Below are positions 1-10,000 of a stretch of 21,137 nt of DNA, in pieces (positions within the stretch are counted from its first letter, which is position 1; every line of letters starts with the position of its first letter). The position numbers and the translations under genes are program-made. The stretch is from Hirudo medicinalis. Taxonomy: Eukaryota > Annelida > Clitellata > Hirudinida > Hirudinidae. The stretch covers positions 78,190-99,326 of the forward strand of contig MPNW01000437.1 in assembly GCA_011800805.1 (NCBI GenBank), read 5' to 3'. The notes under the pieces were generated by a model. The model searched no databases and was not told the DNA's origin. It was given only the letters and a program-made list of their open reading frames with translations.

Positions 1-182
1 GAAAAGATAACGTAATGTAATCGGAAATATAAGTTAACATTGAGATTGTTAAAATTTAAGGGTTGGGTGTTTGGCTCATACTGATATCTGTCCAGTCTTT
101 TGTGAAAATATATCTGCTCGAAATAATTATTTCAATTATTATTTTACAACTTTCATTTTCAATTTTTCAGTTTGATTTCCAT

Positions 183-188
183 TTTATT
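183..188 (-). promoter_or_regulatory. Putative polyadenylation signal of gene A
   Basis: AATAAA on the minus strand, about 40 bases past the gene A stop codon at 227-229. The surroundings are AT-rich, so chance matches are common; the position right after the stop is the main support. Confidence 0.45.
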
Positions 189-226
189 TTTAATATAAAA
201 TTTAATTTTTAATCGACAAATTTAAT

Positions 227-393
227 TCAGCTTAATTTGTTTGTTTTTTTTAGCATATCGTAAAAAACTAAGTGCACTAACACTGAAATGATGAAAGCCA
301 CAAATATGAACATAATGGCAATTTTCGACACCAATCCATACGAAGTGACTCGAAATTGGTAATAAGATCGCACGACCACTTCAATGTTAGGGG
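227..393 (-). CDS. Gene A terminal exon: transmembrane anchor and tail
   Basis: The acceptor ttttcag is followed in phase 1 by an open frame of 54 full codons and TGA. It begins PNIEVVVRSYYQFRV (juxtamembrane), runs into a hydrophobic stretch IAIMFIFVAFIISVLVHLVF of about 20 residues, and ends YDMLKKTNKLS. The lysines after the helix fit the positive-inside rule for a type I protein. The exon follows the last EGF exon at a distance of 271 bases. It has no cysteine and no recognised signalling motif in its short tail. Confidence 0.75.
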
Positions 394-2570
394 CTGAAAA
401 CAATCACAAACTTTCTAAATTTAGTTCTTCATGTAATTAAGGTCAAAACATGATAATTTATTATAAAATTAATAATATTACTGATAATTACACAAATAAT
501 TATAATAATCATTAACAAGTATATAAATAACTACACTTAATTAAGTGCATTACAGTAAAGATTATAATTATTTAATTAATCAATAATAACAGCGTTTCAT
601 GATTAGTGCTGCTACACGTATTATTAAATATTAAATATTAAATATTAAATTTTAATTCTAAAACCTAGACAGCCGAGGGAACTGTTATACTCAAATCCTA
701 AAGGACAGATGCATTCGTAGGAACCCAAAGAGTTGTTGCATTCAATGTCTTTGCATGCTCCTTCTTGGCACTCGTCAACATCTTGAAAAATGTAAATGTT
801 CTTCATTTAAATACCGCCCTAGGCGTAGCGTCAGAGGTGCGTTTTGTTAAACATTTATATAGCGCTTTTACCTAATGGCGCTTGTGGCAGTGCAGGCTGG
901 GTTTCGAACACGACACATTACGAGTGTCGCCATTACCGCCGTAAGCAGGAACGCAACTTGCACAATGCTTGGAAAATCCAGGAGTTTATTCAAGTGTTTG
1001 TTATTTGATATCCTTCATTTATGTTATTGAGTTGTTTAAAATGTTCATCAATTTTTAGGTATTTCTGAATAAATTTATCAATTCATTTTCGGCCCGAAAT
1101 TTGCGAATTTGAGAATTGACTGAATAAGTTTTAATAATTTTTCATAATTTTTAGATGATTAAATAACTTACATTCGCTAATGTTGGAGGCATTATCATAA
1201 AAACGAGATTCTTAAGAATAAAATACAAATTGATTTTATTAATATTAACCTTGTTTGACGAGAATGACTTTCTTAATTTGATTAAAATAATATTACATCT
1301 TAATGAATTCAAATTAGTTTAATGAAAAAGAGTTTACCTCACCTTGACAACCTACGGAAGCATTGAACACGTAGCCATGAGGACATGTGCAGAAGAAAGA
1401 GCCATTGAGGTTTGTGCAGGGGTACTCGTCACACGGCTCGTCAACGCATTCATCGTAATCTGAAAATTATTTCTTTCAATTATTCGTCAATTTAGCTTTC
1501 TCATGAATTAAAATTTAAATGAATAAATGTAAGTGAAATTATGTAAAAACAGCAAGTTACTCCACCCACTAATTAATATTCATCAAATTTAAGTGATTTT
1601 GAAACATATCAACAGTTGAAAAATTTCAATAATGCATAATATTATTAATTAGTATTCTTCATTAATTCAAAACAAATAAATAAATTATTAGACACAATTG
1701 TTAACCATCACAACTTTCTGTCTCTGCGTTCTCAACGTAACCAGGTACACAGCTGCATTTGTAAGTGCCTGGAGAATTGACGCATGCAGAATTTTCAATG
1801 CACACATAATTTATGCATTCGTCGACGTCTGCAAAGTAAGTAATTTACATAAATAAATATTTAATAATAATAGTAACAACTATTATTGAGGGATGTTCAA
1901 TGTAATAGGATTATGACATAGTACTGGGGCTTATTAAGATTACATCTTAAAAAGCGTAATAAATATTAAAATATTAGTTTTTATTAAGCAGTGAGAAGCA
2001 ATGAGTAATAAATACATTAATAAATACATTAACAAATGAATATTTCGAAAGAGCAGACCAAGACATCCATTAGTTTCATCGTAGGCATAACCCATTCCAC
2101 AGTTGCACTTGTAACCAGTCCTACTCGATATGCACGTGGCATTTTTCACGCAAGGATTATCTGTGCACGTGATGGTGGCTGCGAGCAGAACATATTCAAA
2201 CGTAAGAATAATTGGAAACATGTCAATTTTAAGAAATAAGGTTAATTTATAACTTTGCAGAGGTTTGGTGCGCTCAATATTCGTTATCAATTTTGACAGG
2301 GCTCTGCATAAATGGTCGGGAGAGTGCATTAGGCACTCAGATTTTGGCTGATAACAATAGAAATGCTTCTAATAATACATCAACTAAATATTTCAACAGC
2401 GCTCCATCTAGAGACGCCTAATGTATTAAATAACTAATAATGTAATTATAAATTATGAATGTAATTAAAATTTAATTCATTGCAAAATGAAATAAAAATA
2501 TTAACCGACCGTTGGTATTCTTAGCAATGTGGAGCATCAAAAGCCACACAAATAAGAAGCTTGAAGACAT
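227..2570 (-). CDS. Gene A: small membrane-anchored EGF-repeat protein (complete spliced model)
   Basis: Six exons read on the minus strand: 2510-2570, 2059-2178, 1706-1828, 1343-1459, 665-781 and 227-393. They join in phase 1 at every junction and total 705 bases, which is 234 residues plus a stop. The order is signal peptide, one plain EGF domain, three calcium-binding EGF domains, a juxtamembrane stretch, one transmembrane helix and a short basic cytoplasmic tail. From family knowledge this is a type I cell-surface protein with a Ca2+-stiffened EGF rod; ligand and process are unknown. All introns are GT-AG and 271-561 bases long except for the first intron (331) and similar. A polyadenylation motif follows the stop. 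The same plan recurs in genes B and D, which supports the model. I do not recognise it as a named gene. The first donor (gtcggt) and the last donor (gtttta) are weak, so the exact ends of those exons are the least certain parts. Confidence 0.75.
665..781 (-). CDS. Gene A EGF domain 4 (cbEGF) exon
   Basis: This 117-base phase 1-1 exon encodes one cbEGF. It opens DVDEC (calcium-binding signature), has the Asn/Asp-hydroxylation-type motif CNNSLGSYEC, and holds six cysteines. The C2-C3 loop is short. The acceptor is ttcaag and the donor is the weak gtttta. Confidence 0.85.
817..975 (-). repeat. tRNA-derived SINE, copy 1
   Basis: This element lies in the intron between EGF exons 3 and 4 of gene A. 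On the minus strand it has a good RNA polymerase III B box, GTGTTCGAAACCC (899-911), preceded by a tRNA-like head and followed by the tail GCGCTATATAAATG. It matches 17137-17290 over most of its length, including the plus-strand core aacacgacacattacga, and is related to the copy at 3405-3592. The A box is degraded here. The boundaries are approximate because I see no clear target-site duplication. Confidence 0.7.
1343..1459 (-). CDS. Gene A EGF domain 3 (cbEGF) exon
   Basis: This 117-base phase 1-1 exon opens DYDEC, contains CTNLNGSFFC (hydroxylation-type motif) and has six cysteines in EGF spacing. The acceptor is aattttcag and the donor is gtgagg, both good. The second loop is acidic (VDEPCDEYPC). 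Confidence 0.88.
1706..1828 (-). CDS. Gene A EGF domain 2 (cbEGF) exon
   Basis: This 123-base phase 1-1 exon opens DVDEC, contains CVNSPGTYKC, and has six cysteines ending ESC. The acceptor is actttgcag and the donor is gttaac. It is an ordinary cbEGF by its calcium-ligand residues. Confidence 0.88.
2059..2178 (-). CDS. Gene A EGF domain 1 (non-calcium type) exon
   Basis: This 120-base phase 1-1 exon has six cysteines but no D-x-D-E start; it opens ATITCTDNPC. In place of the hydroxylation motif it has CISSRTGYKC, the C-x-[SA]-[SA]-R form shared with the first EGF domains of genes B and C. The acceptor is ctgctcgcag and the donor is gtctgc. Position directly after the signal exon identifies it as the membrane-distal domain. 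Confidence 0.85.
2510..2570 (-). CDS. Gene A first exon: signal peptide
   Basis: The ATG at 2568-2570 opens MSSSFLFVWLLMLHIAKNTN, a typical short signal peptide with a hydrophobic core, and ends G|gtcggt in phase 1. That joins exactly to EGF domain 1 to give ...KNTN-A-TITC. A gttaat donor six bases further on would be phase 2 and break the frame, so it was not chosen. The start has the A-rich context aaaaatATG. Confidence 0.65.
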
Positions 2571-2910
2571 ATTTTTAAACACTTGAAGATGATATTTGAT
2601 GCAAATAACTTTGACGACGTGTGATTCAAGAACTTGAATTAACATTAACAATATTAATTAACTGTAGCAGTAATAGGCATTAACAACATTAAATGACATT
2701 AAAAACATTAATCGACATTAACATTAATTGCTGATAACTTCAACTATTACGAATAATATGTAATCAATCAGTCGACGGATATTTCGAAATCTGTTTATTT
2801 CTATCAACAAAAACATATTCATGCGTTTATGACGTCAGTTGGCAAGCAAGGGGAAGGACATTTGAAAAGCACTTTGAATATGAAGCACTACTGCATTCAT
2901 GACATGAGTA

Positions 2911-2970
2911 ATATCAAAAATAATGTCATAATATCAAAAATAATGTCATAATAATAAAAATAATGTTATA
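2911..2970. repeat. 20-base tandem repeat, about 3 copies
   Basis: The unit atatcaaaaataatgtcata repeats directly, with the third copy diverged. AT-rich intergenic minisatellite. Confidence 0.7.
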
Positions 2971-3363
2971 CCATTTTATCAATTACAAATAATCTATATT
3001 TTATGAAATTGTACTTTTTTCAACAATACTTATCAAATTATTCATCAATTATTGTTGTCATTTTTATATTATTGTTTAAGATTTAAAATTTCTAAATATT
3101 AACGCTAGAATTAATTGGTGTTTGTATAAATTTAATTTCTCAGAGGATATTTATATTATGCATCGTATATTTGGTAAATATCTTTAAATTAGATTTTTAA
3201 ATTATGCAGAATTTAAGCACAAATGTTGCAGAAAAATTTGTAATTATTTTACTTAATATTTTACGAATTTTTTTAACGTTATGCAGTTCATGCAGGTGGT
3301 TTTTAAGTAAATTCCAAATTATTAGTTACTAAGTACTTTATAATTCTTTAATAATAATTCTGT

Positions 3364-3390
3364 ATAATAATAATAATAATAATAATAATA
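3364..3390. repeat. AAT microsatellite
   Basis: Uninterrupted ataata run next to the left end of SINE copy 2; it might be the simple-repeat tail of a neighbouring retroposon or independent. Confidence 0.85.
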
Positions 3391-3404
3391 CAACATTTGT
3401 AACG

Positions 3405-3592
3405 TTTGGTAATTTGTGCAGGTTGGCGGAATGGTTTGCGGTCCTGCATACAGCGGTAAATGGCAACCATCGCATTTTGTCGTCTTCGAAACGCATCCTG
3501 CATGACCACAAGTGCCTTTTAGAAGGAGCGCCACAAAAATGATTAACAAAAGCGCATCTATGCTTATGGCGCTATATAAGTGAAGTACATTT
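3405..3592 (+). repeat. tRNA-derived SINE, copy 2
   Basis: On the plus strand, an A-box-like TTGGCGGAATGG (from 3422) is followed by GCGGTCCTGCATACAGCGGT, then a B-box-like GTCTTCGAAACG (3480-3491 region) and the tail ggcgctatataag near 3577-3589. The order of blocks matches the minus-strand copies at 817-975 and 17137-17290, so it belongs to the same family in opposite orientation and is more diverged. Ends are approximate. Confidence 0.6.
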
Positions 3593-3878
3593 TCAGCCGA
3601 TACGTAAACAATATATTCTTCATTTTATGTACAGAACTTGTGATATTTTCGAATTTATTTAATTAATTGAAATGTGACTATTCAAAATTAATAACATTAT
3701 TTAAAATATTTCAATTATTAATTTTTTTCACATGAAATTATGTCATAATTACTGCTTAAGATTATAAAAACAGTTTCCGTAAAACCGCATTTTAAAGATA
3801 ACCGTATCAACTTTTTCCAGTCATCCAAAACCATCTCAAGCAAATAATATCGAGAACCTTCGTTTAATTAAATCAAAT

Positions 3879-3884
3879 TTTATT
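3879..3884 (-). promoter_or_regulatory. Putative polyadenylation signal of gene B
   Basis: AATAAA on the minus strand about 110 bases past the proposed gene B stop codon. AT-rich context makes this only suggestive. Confidence 0.35.
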
Positions 3885-3992
3885 TTTGAATAAAAGTGTA
3901 TTTTTAATGCGGTGAATTAATTAATATTCATTCATTTTTCTGAAAATAAATGTAAGAAAGAACACATCTTCGGATTGGTTCTGAAATGAGCG

Positions 3993-4014
3993 TCATTTTT
4001 TTGATATCTTGGAG
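3993..4014 (-). CDS. Gene B terminal mini-exon: cytoplasmic tail
   Basis: The acceptor acttttag is followed by C TCC AAG ATA TCA AAA AAA TGA, which completes a phase-2 Leu codon and adds SKISKK then stop. A short basic run straight after a transmembrane helix is what a stop-transfer tail looks like. The exon is only 22 coding bases, so the evidence is the frame match, the acceptor and the lysines. Confidence 0.45.
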
Positions 4015-7000
4015 CTAAAAGTAAATTATGGGAATAAATTATGGAAATATATTATGGAACAAATTATGAAAATAAATTATGGAAATATATTATGGAATAA
4101 ATTATGAAAATAAATTATGGAAATATTTTAGTCGTAAAGTATTTATTAATAAATTCATTGCATTGCTGTTATTGCCTTTATCATTTAAAAAATATCAAAA
4201 ATATTTAAAGCACAGGCATGTTGTAATTTTGAAATATTGAATCATCTTCAAGTTCCTGAAAACTGTAATCAATTCACTCGGGAAAAATGTTAAAATTCTA
4301 AATTAAATATTATATATTATCCAATCAATTCCATGAAATTAGAATAATGACTTACAGTGCAAAAACAACAACAACGCACAAAACTATCCACATCACAAAT
4401 AAGTTTGGAGGACCGTGTGGTACTTCTGTAAATAAAGAGAAAGAAATTGTTCCTTCTCTTCACATTTATACTAATTTGATGAATTGCATGTATTATGCCA
4501 ATTATGCTAATTGGATAAATTTTATTACTAGTGATTAACTGTAATTTACCTGTGCATCCGACGTCTGGCATGTTCATTTGTCCAAACTCGCATTCGCAAT
4601 AAAACGATCCCATTGTGTTGATGCATGAAGTCTCGTTGCATAAATTTCCATAAAAATGACATTCATCGATGTCTGTTAGGAAATTATAGTTGAATGAATT
4701 AATCAGGTAATTAATTAATCTAACCAACGCATTTAATTAATTTTGCAAGTATGTTAATCAAATCAATTACTTAATTATGCTTTATTATACCAATTAGTTG
4801 ACTAAATATGTTTGTATTGATCTAATTAATTAATTAATTAATTAACGATCCAATCAAACAGTGATGTTTGCAGTAATAAAATTATTTATATTTGAATTAA
4901 CTCAATTAATTAAGTATGTTAATACTTCAATCCGACGAATTAATTATTAAACTAATTTAGTCAAATTAATTGTTTATGTGATTATATTGATCAAATTATT
5001 ACGCAATTATATTAATTCAACCAATTAATTATGTTTGCACTAATCAAATTAATTAATTAATTATGTATTAATTTGTGTTAATTTGATTAATTGTGTTTTA
5101 TTACTATTAGTAATTTGTTTTAAATTATTACAAATGATTGTGTTCTGTTTTGTTTGCCTCAATATTTTCATTATCTTTGCAAAGCATTTTAATTCTGAAT
5201 TCAAAAAATATTTGCATCAATAAATGCATTCTTAACCATGATGCACTAAAATGCCGTCAAGAGTATTCATAAACAAAGAAATAAATGTCTTATACTTATT
5301 TTATTTTACGTTTCTTGCTGTAATGTTTAATAGTAAATTATTTCTTAATGTAATTAATGATAGTATTAATAATATTTTTAATTTAATTGTTAATATTTCA
5401 ATTCGTATTTAAATAATTTGGTTTTGATTTAAAATTATATGTAAAGCTTCATTTCGTACATCAGAAATAAGTTAAAGTAATTCTCACCAACACAACCTTC
5501 CTCTTCCTCATATTCGAAGAATCCTTCGTGGCAAAGACAATTAAATGTTCCGTTAACATTGTGGCAGACCTTACCAGCCTGACAAGGTTCTTTTAGACAT
5601 TCATCGATATCTTGAATAAGTTGTAAGTGCATTAAATTACTTTGTTATATTTTTAGAGGAATTGCTTACGTTTACTTTGTATTTTTAAATATACACACCT
5701 GCACTTCATCAATAAAAACATGGAATGCATAGATGTCGATATTGAGAATATCTCTTGAAATTCTTGATTCTCATTTTATTGTTAATTAATATTAAACTTT
5801 CAAAATAAATACGGCAACGGAAATTTAAAGTCTCTACCTTGACACTCTTCGGCAGTCACGTTGAAGACGTAACCATTGACGCAGGTGCACTCGAAGGAAC
5901 CGGGATGGTTGAAGCACTTCTGGTTCTCCAAGCACGTGTAACTTTCACATTCGTCGATATCTTACGATCAACCTTACTGCTGTTACTTTATATGTTTACT
6001 TTAACTCCTTTCGCTTGCTTTATATTAATATCACATTGATATTAAAATATTTTTTTTATTCCTTTATTTTCTCGACAAAAACATTAAAACTGTACCAAAA
6101 TCGGAGTAACATTAACATGGAATTACATGTAAATGTTTACAATTTTGCATTATTTAATTTTTAATTAACTTTCTTAATTCAAGGACTACGAGAGTATCCA
6201 TTAATGGCTTTATTTCCGACGAAAGCCCAGTCACCAGTGGAGTTCCTCAGGGTAGTGTTTTGGGGCCGACCCTATTTCTACTCTATGTAAATGACCTGCC
6301 TAATTTATTTCTAAACTCCAAAACTACCTGTAAGCTCTTAGCATATGATGTGAAGTTTTATAATCAGTCCCCAACTCAGTTACAAAATTGGCTTGATAAG
6401 ACATCGGAATGGAGTGACAAATGGCAATTGCAACTTGCTCCTGAAAAGTGTCTGTTTTCTCATTGGTTGGCTGCAAAAGAAGTTGAAATGTGTACGAGTA
6501 CCATATCATTGGCCATGAACTGACAAGGATAGATGCGATTCGGGACTTAAGTATTTTAATGGATTCCTCTCTCCGTTTTGATAAGCACATCGACAACATT
6601 ACCGAAAAGGCTGCCACAATCTACCGAATGATACTCTCTTCTTTCACATAAAGGAATCAAGACATTCTCGAAAGAGCATTTTGTACTTACGTGAGACCCA
6701 TTCTCGAATACTGCTCTCCGGTATGGAATCCCCATAAAAAGTATCTTATCGGGATTGAACGTATCCAGAGGAGATCTACCTCCGTGGTTTCTCATCCATA
6801 CATGGATAGACTCAGATTACTTAACCTACCAACTGAAAAGACTATTGACATCACTTTTCTTCAAGTTAACAAGGGGACTGCTTAATTGGACGGCCTCCTT
6901 CTCTCTCCTGCCCTCAACATGTTCTACGACACTAGGTCATAATTTTAAACTAAGAACTGGTAAAATCAGATGTGAAACTACTAAGAATTTCTTCTGTAAC

Positions 7001-10000
7001 CGAGTTGTCAGATCATGGAACTCCCTGCCTGCCGATATTGTAAATCTGTTTCTCGTTTTGACTCAGCTATCCGTGAACTTTGCTTAAATCAATATCTCAC
7101 CTACTAATAATTTCTCTCTTTTTTTGTGTCCACAAACGAATGTCTTTCATTTTTTTTATTTTTCAGCTAATGGGACTTAGCTTAGCTTTTTGCTGTCATT
7201 GATGATTTGGCTTAAATTTGTGCGTTTCTGTTTTCTTATGTTCGCATGGTTATGGAAGAGGAATGACCCTTTGACCGAAGTTGATAATAACTAAAATAAA
7301 TAATAAAAATATAATTTGGAACTACATTTTCTTGTAACAAAATGATATTCAACGATATGAAGTCATAACAGCTACAAATTGAAAGGTTGTTTTGTGCAAG
7401 ATGGAAAAAGTTTGGGAGTTTGACAAAGAAGTGTAACGGCCCATTTCCATATACGTTAATATTTATTACAAAGGTTTAAAATATATATTAAAATTTATTA
7501 TTGTCAATCAGTTAATTATTTATTATTATCATTCAAATATAGATTAAAATTTATTATTATCAATCAGTTAATTAATGCCTACCAACGCATCCCAATGTGC
7601 TCGAATAGAAGAATCCGGACATGCAGCTGCAAGTGTAAGAACTTCTGGCCGCGAAACAAGTGCTTCCGCCAATACATGGTGATGAGTCACAACTACTACT
7701 ACTACCTATGAATATTAATTAAGAGGTCTAATTTGTTATGCCTGCATGTGTGTATGTATGCATGCATGCATGTGTGTATTTATGTATGCCTGCATGTATG
7801 TATTTAAGTATGTGTATATGAATATATGTATTTATGTATGTACTTGAAAGAAAAATTACATCGAATATGTTTTTGAGAATTAAAATAAAAATGTCATTTA
7901 AAAACCAGCCACCTTCTGATAACGGAAAGAAATAATTGAGTGAAATGAGGAAGAGCAACATTTGAATGATGTGAGCCTCAATATACATTCGCAATAATTT
8001 CGCAAATAATTTCTGATAATTGTTTAAAATTAGATGATTGAAAAAAAATCAAATGTTCTTTTATTATTAGTCAAAGTATTATTATTATTGTTATTATTAA
8101 AAAATTATTGTTATAAATAGTTCATTTTTCAAGTCTCGTATGGATTATCTAGTAAAGGAAATGGACTTTTGAAAGGCTAAAGTAAACAAAACAATGTTTG
8201 TTTATTTTCGTCACTAAATCATAACAGCAAGAAAACTGAGCTTGCTAATAAAACATTATAAAAATAAAATAATTTATTTGTAAATAACAACATAAATAAA
8301 TTTTTGAAAATGAATATTCAGATCAAAACCATAAAATTATCATGTTTTATGTTAACTTTCATTTTATGGATCAGAGCCACAAATCATACTACAGTATAAT
8401 AATAATAATAATAATAATAATAAAGTTTGATTTTCAATTTTTATCATCTTTGTCCTAAGTGCTACTTTTTCTGCTTCCCATTGAAATAAACATAAACTTT
8501 TCCAAAAATAAGTTCAACCGTATTACATATTATATTATATATTTACCAACATTGTCAAAAAGGGTTGAAAGGTTATTTCGGAAATTAGCCACTCGGATTG
8601 GCCGTTCTATTTTTGTTTTATAATCTTATATTCTAAAGAATGAAATTATACTACGATGAAGTTTGCATCTAACTCAACAAGTTTAAAAATGATCCTCAGC
8701 AGGGTATAAACAGCAATCAATTCAATGACGTGGTTGTCAGGTATGGTCAAAACCATACAATTACCTGTGCATATGTCATTCAAAACATGACCAAATAACT
8801 GCAGGGCGGATCTAGAATACTTTGGCGGGGGTGCCGCACTCTGGAACCCAGACCCCTTAGGGTCAATAATTAAACCGCTTGCTGATGCAAATATACGCCG
8901 GCGGATATTTTGTAGCCATTTTGCTTATTGTATTTTAGAATCTTTAAAAAATTAATTATGAAATGGTTTCAGGTCTTTTATATTCAGATTTATTCAAAGT
9001 TACAGTTTTATAAAAATGCAAAACCACCTACCAAAATTATCATCTATTGTCTCTACTGGTAACACTGGTAACAGTGATCGGCATATCATTAAGAGCGCTA
9101 AGATTTTTACGATAACTTTTGACTGAATTTATGCAAAACCAAATTTCAATATGTTATTTGATAGAAAAAGTTTATCAAATTCTGAAATTTTTGTGTGATC
9201 TGATGATACATTCCAGAAATATGCATTAAAATCGCAAACACAAAATGCGTTTTTCGCATTCGGTATACCTTTAAATTTCCATTAAATTTTTTTGTGTCAT
9301 TATGAAGTCCTCTGTCCCTTCTTTTCTATTACATCAATACTTCTTGAACTTCGTTGATGCCACCAATTGTTCCAGGTATTCTTTTCGCAAGATTTTCCAG
9401 GGCTCAATTGTCACCTCTTTCGACTCCTTATCAGTTAAATATTATTTTTCATTGTAGTATACCTGTCTTATCCCCAAAACTATCTACACATCTAAATATA
9501 GGATTTAAGTCCGCAGAACACGCAGTCCATTCCATGACACTCAGGAAGAAAAAATGCCATCGTCTCCTTTGAGATGTATCTTGATGGAAAGCAAAGTCAT
9601 TTTCATGGTGAATCTGAGCAAAGTGAGAATGCTAAGATGGTCTTGATATAGTTTTTGGAAGCATATTTTCCTCTCAGAGTTTATCATCTGGAATTTATGG
9701 AAAGCCATGAGATCTTTGGAATCAGCAAGTTCACTGAAAGGACAACCAATGAAAAACAAAATAAAGTTTGTTGATGTTTTATTACAGCTTGGCACATATA
9801 TTTCGCAAACGTTTTCATTTCCATAAGTTAATTGGATTAATAATTCAATATAATTAAACACAATTAGAATGTAATTATGAATTGTTTTCACTTTTAAAAA
9901 TAATTCTTTGCTTTTTCCTTTAAATTGTTCATTGCATGAGGTTCCTGGATTCATTCATTTTTTTAATAATGCATAAAAAGTACAAAGATAGCTAAGGAAT

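Larger units (their letters stand above)
2571..3992. other. Intergenic spacer between genes A and B
   Basis: No EGF exon or other convincing coding sequence is visible on either strand. The spacer holds a 20-base tandem repeat (2911-2970), a SINE copy (3405-3592) and an AAT microsatellite (3364-3390). The promoter of gene A should lie at its left end and the 3' UTR of gene B at its right, but I see no promoter motif I would defend. Confidence 0.6.

Noticed and set aside
817..975. Functional tRNA gene
   Set aside because: Only the internal promoter boxes are tRNA-like; no cloverleaf with acceptor stem can be formed by eye, and the same block recurs as a dispersed repeat.
1940..2329. A 129-codon minus-strand open frame across the first EGF exon of gene A
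   Set aside because: Only 2059-2178 has EGF content and proper splice sites; the rest is intron read-through on both sides.
3322..3549. Minus-strand 75-codon frame starting with a hydrophobic MLIIFVALLLK
   Set aside because: It lies wholly across SINE copy 2 and the AAT repeat (poly-Tyr end); no splice site ties it to an EGF exon.
6324..6795. Minus-strand open frames across the LINE
   Set aside because: Antisense shadows of the reverse transcriptase; no domain and no splice support.
9541..9954. 137-codon minus-strand frame as a host gene
   Set aside because: Its only recognisable part is one frame of the decayed Tc1/mariner relic.
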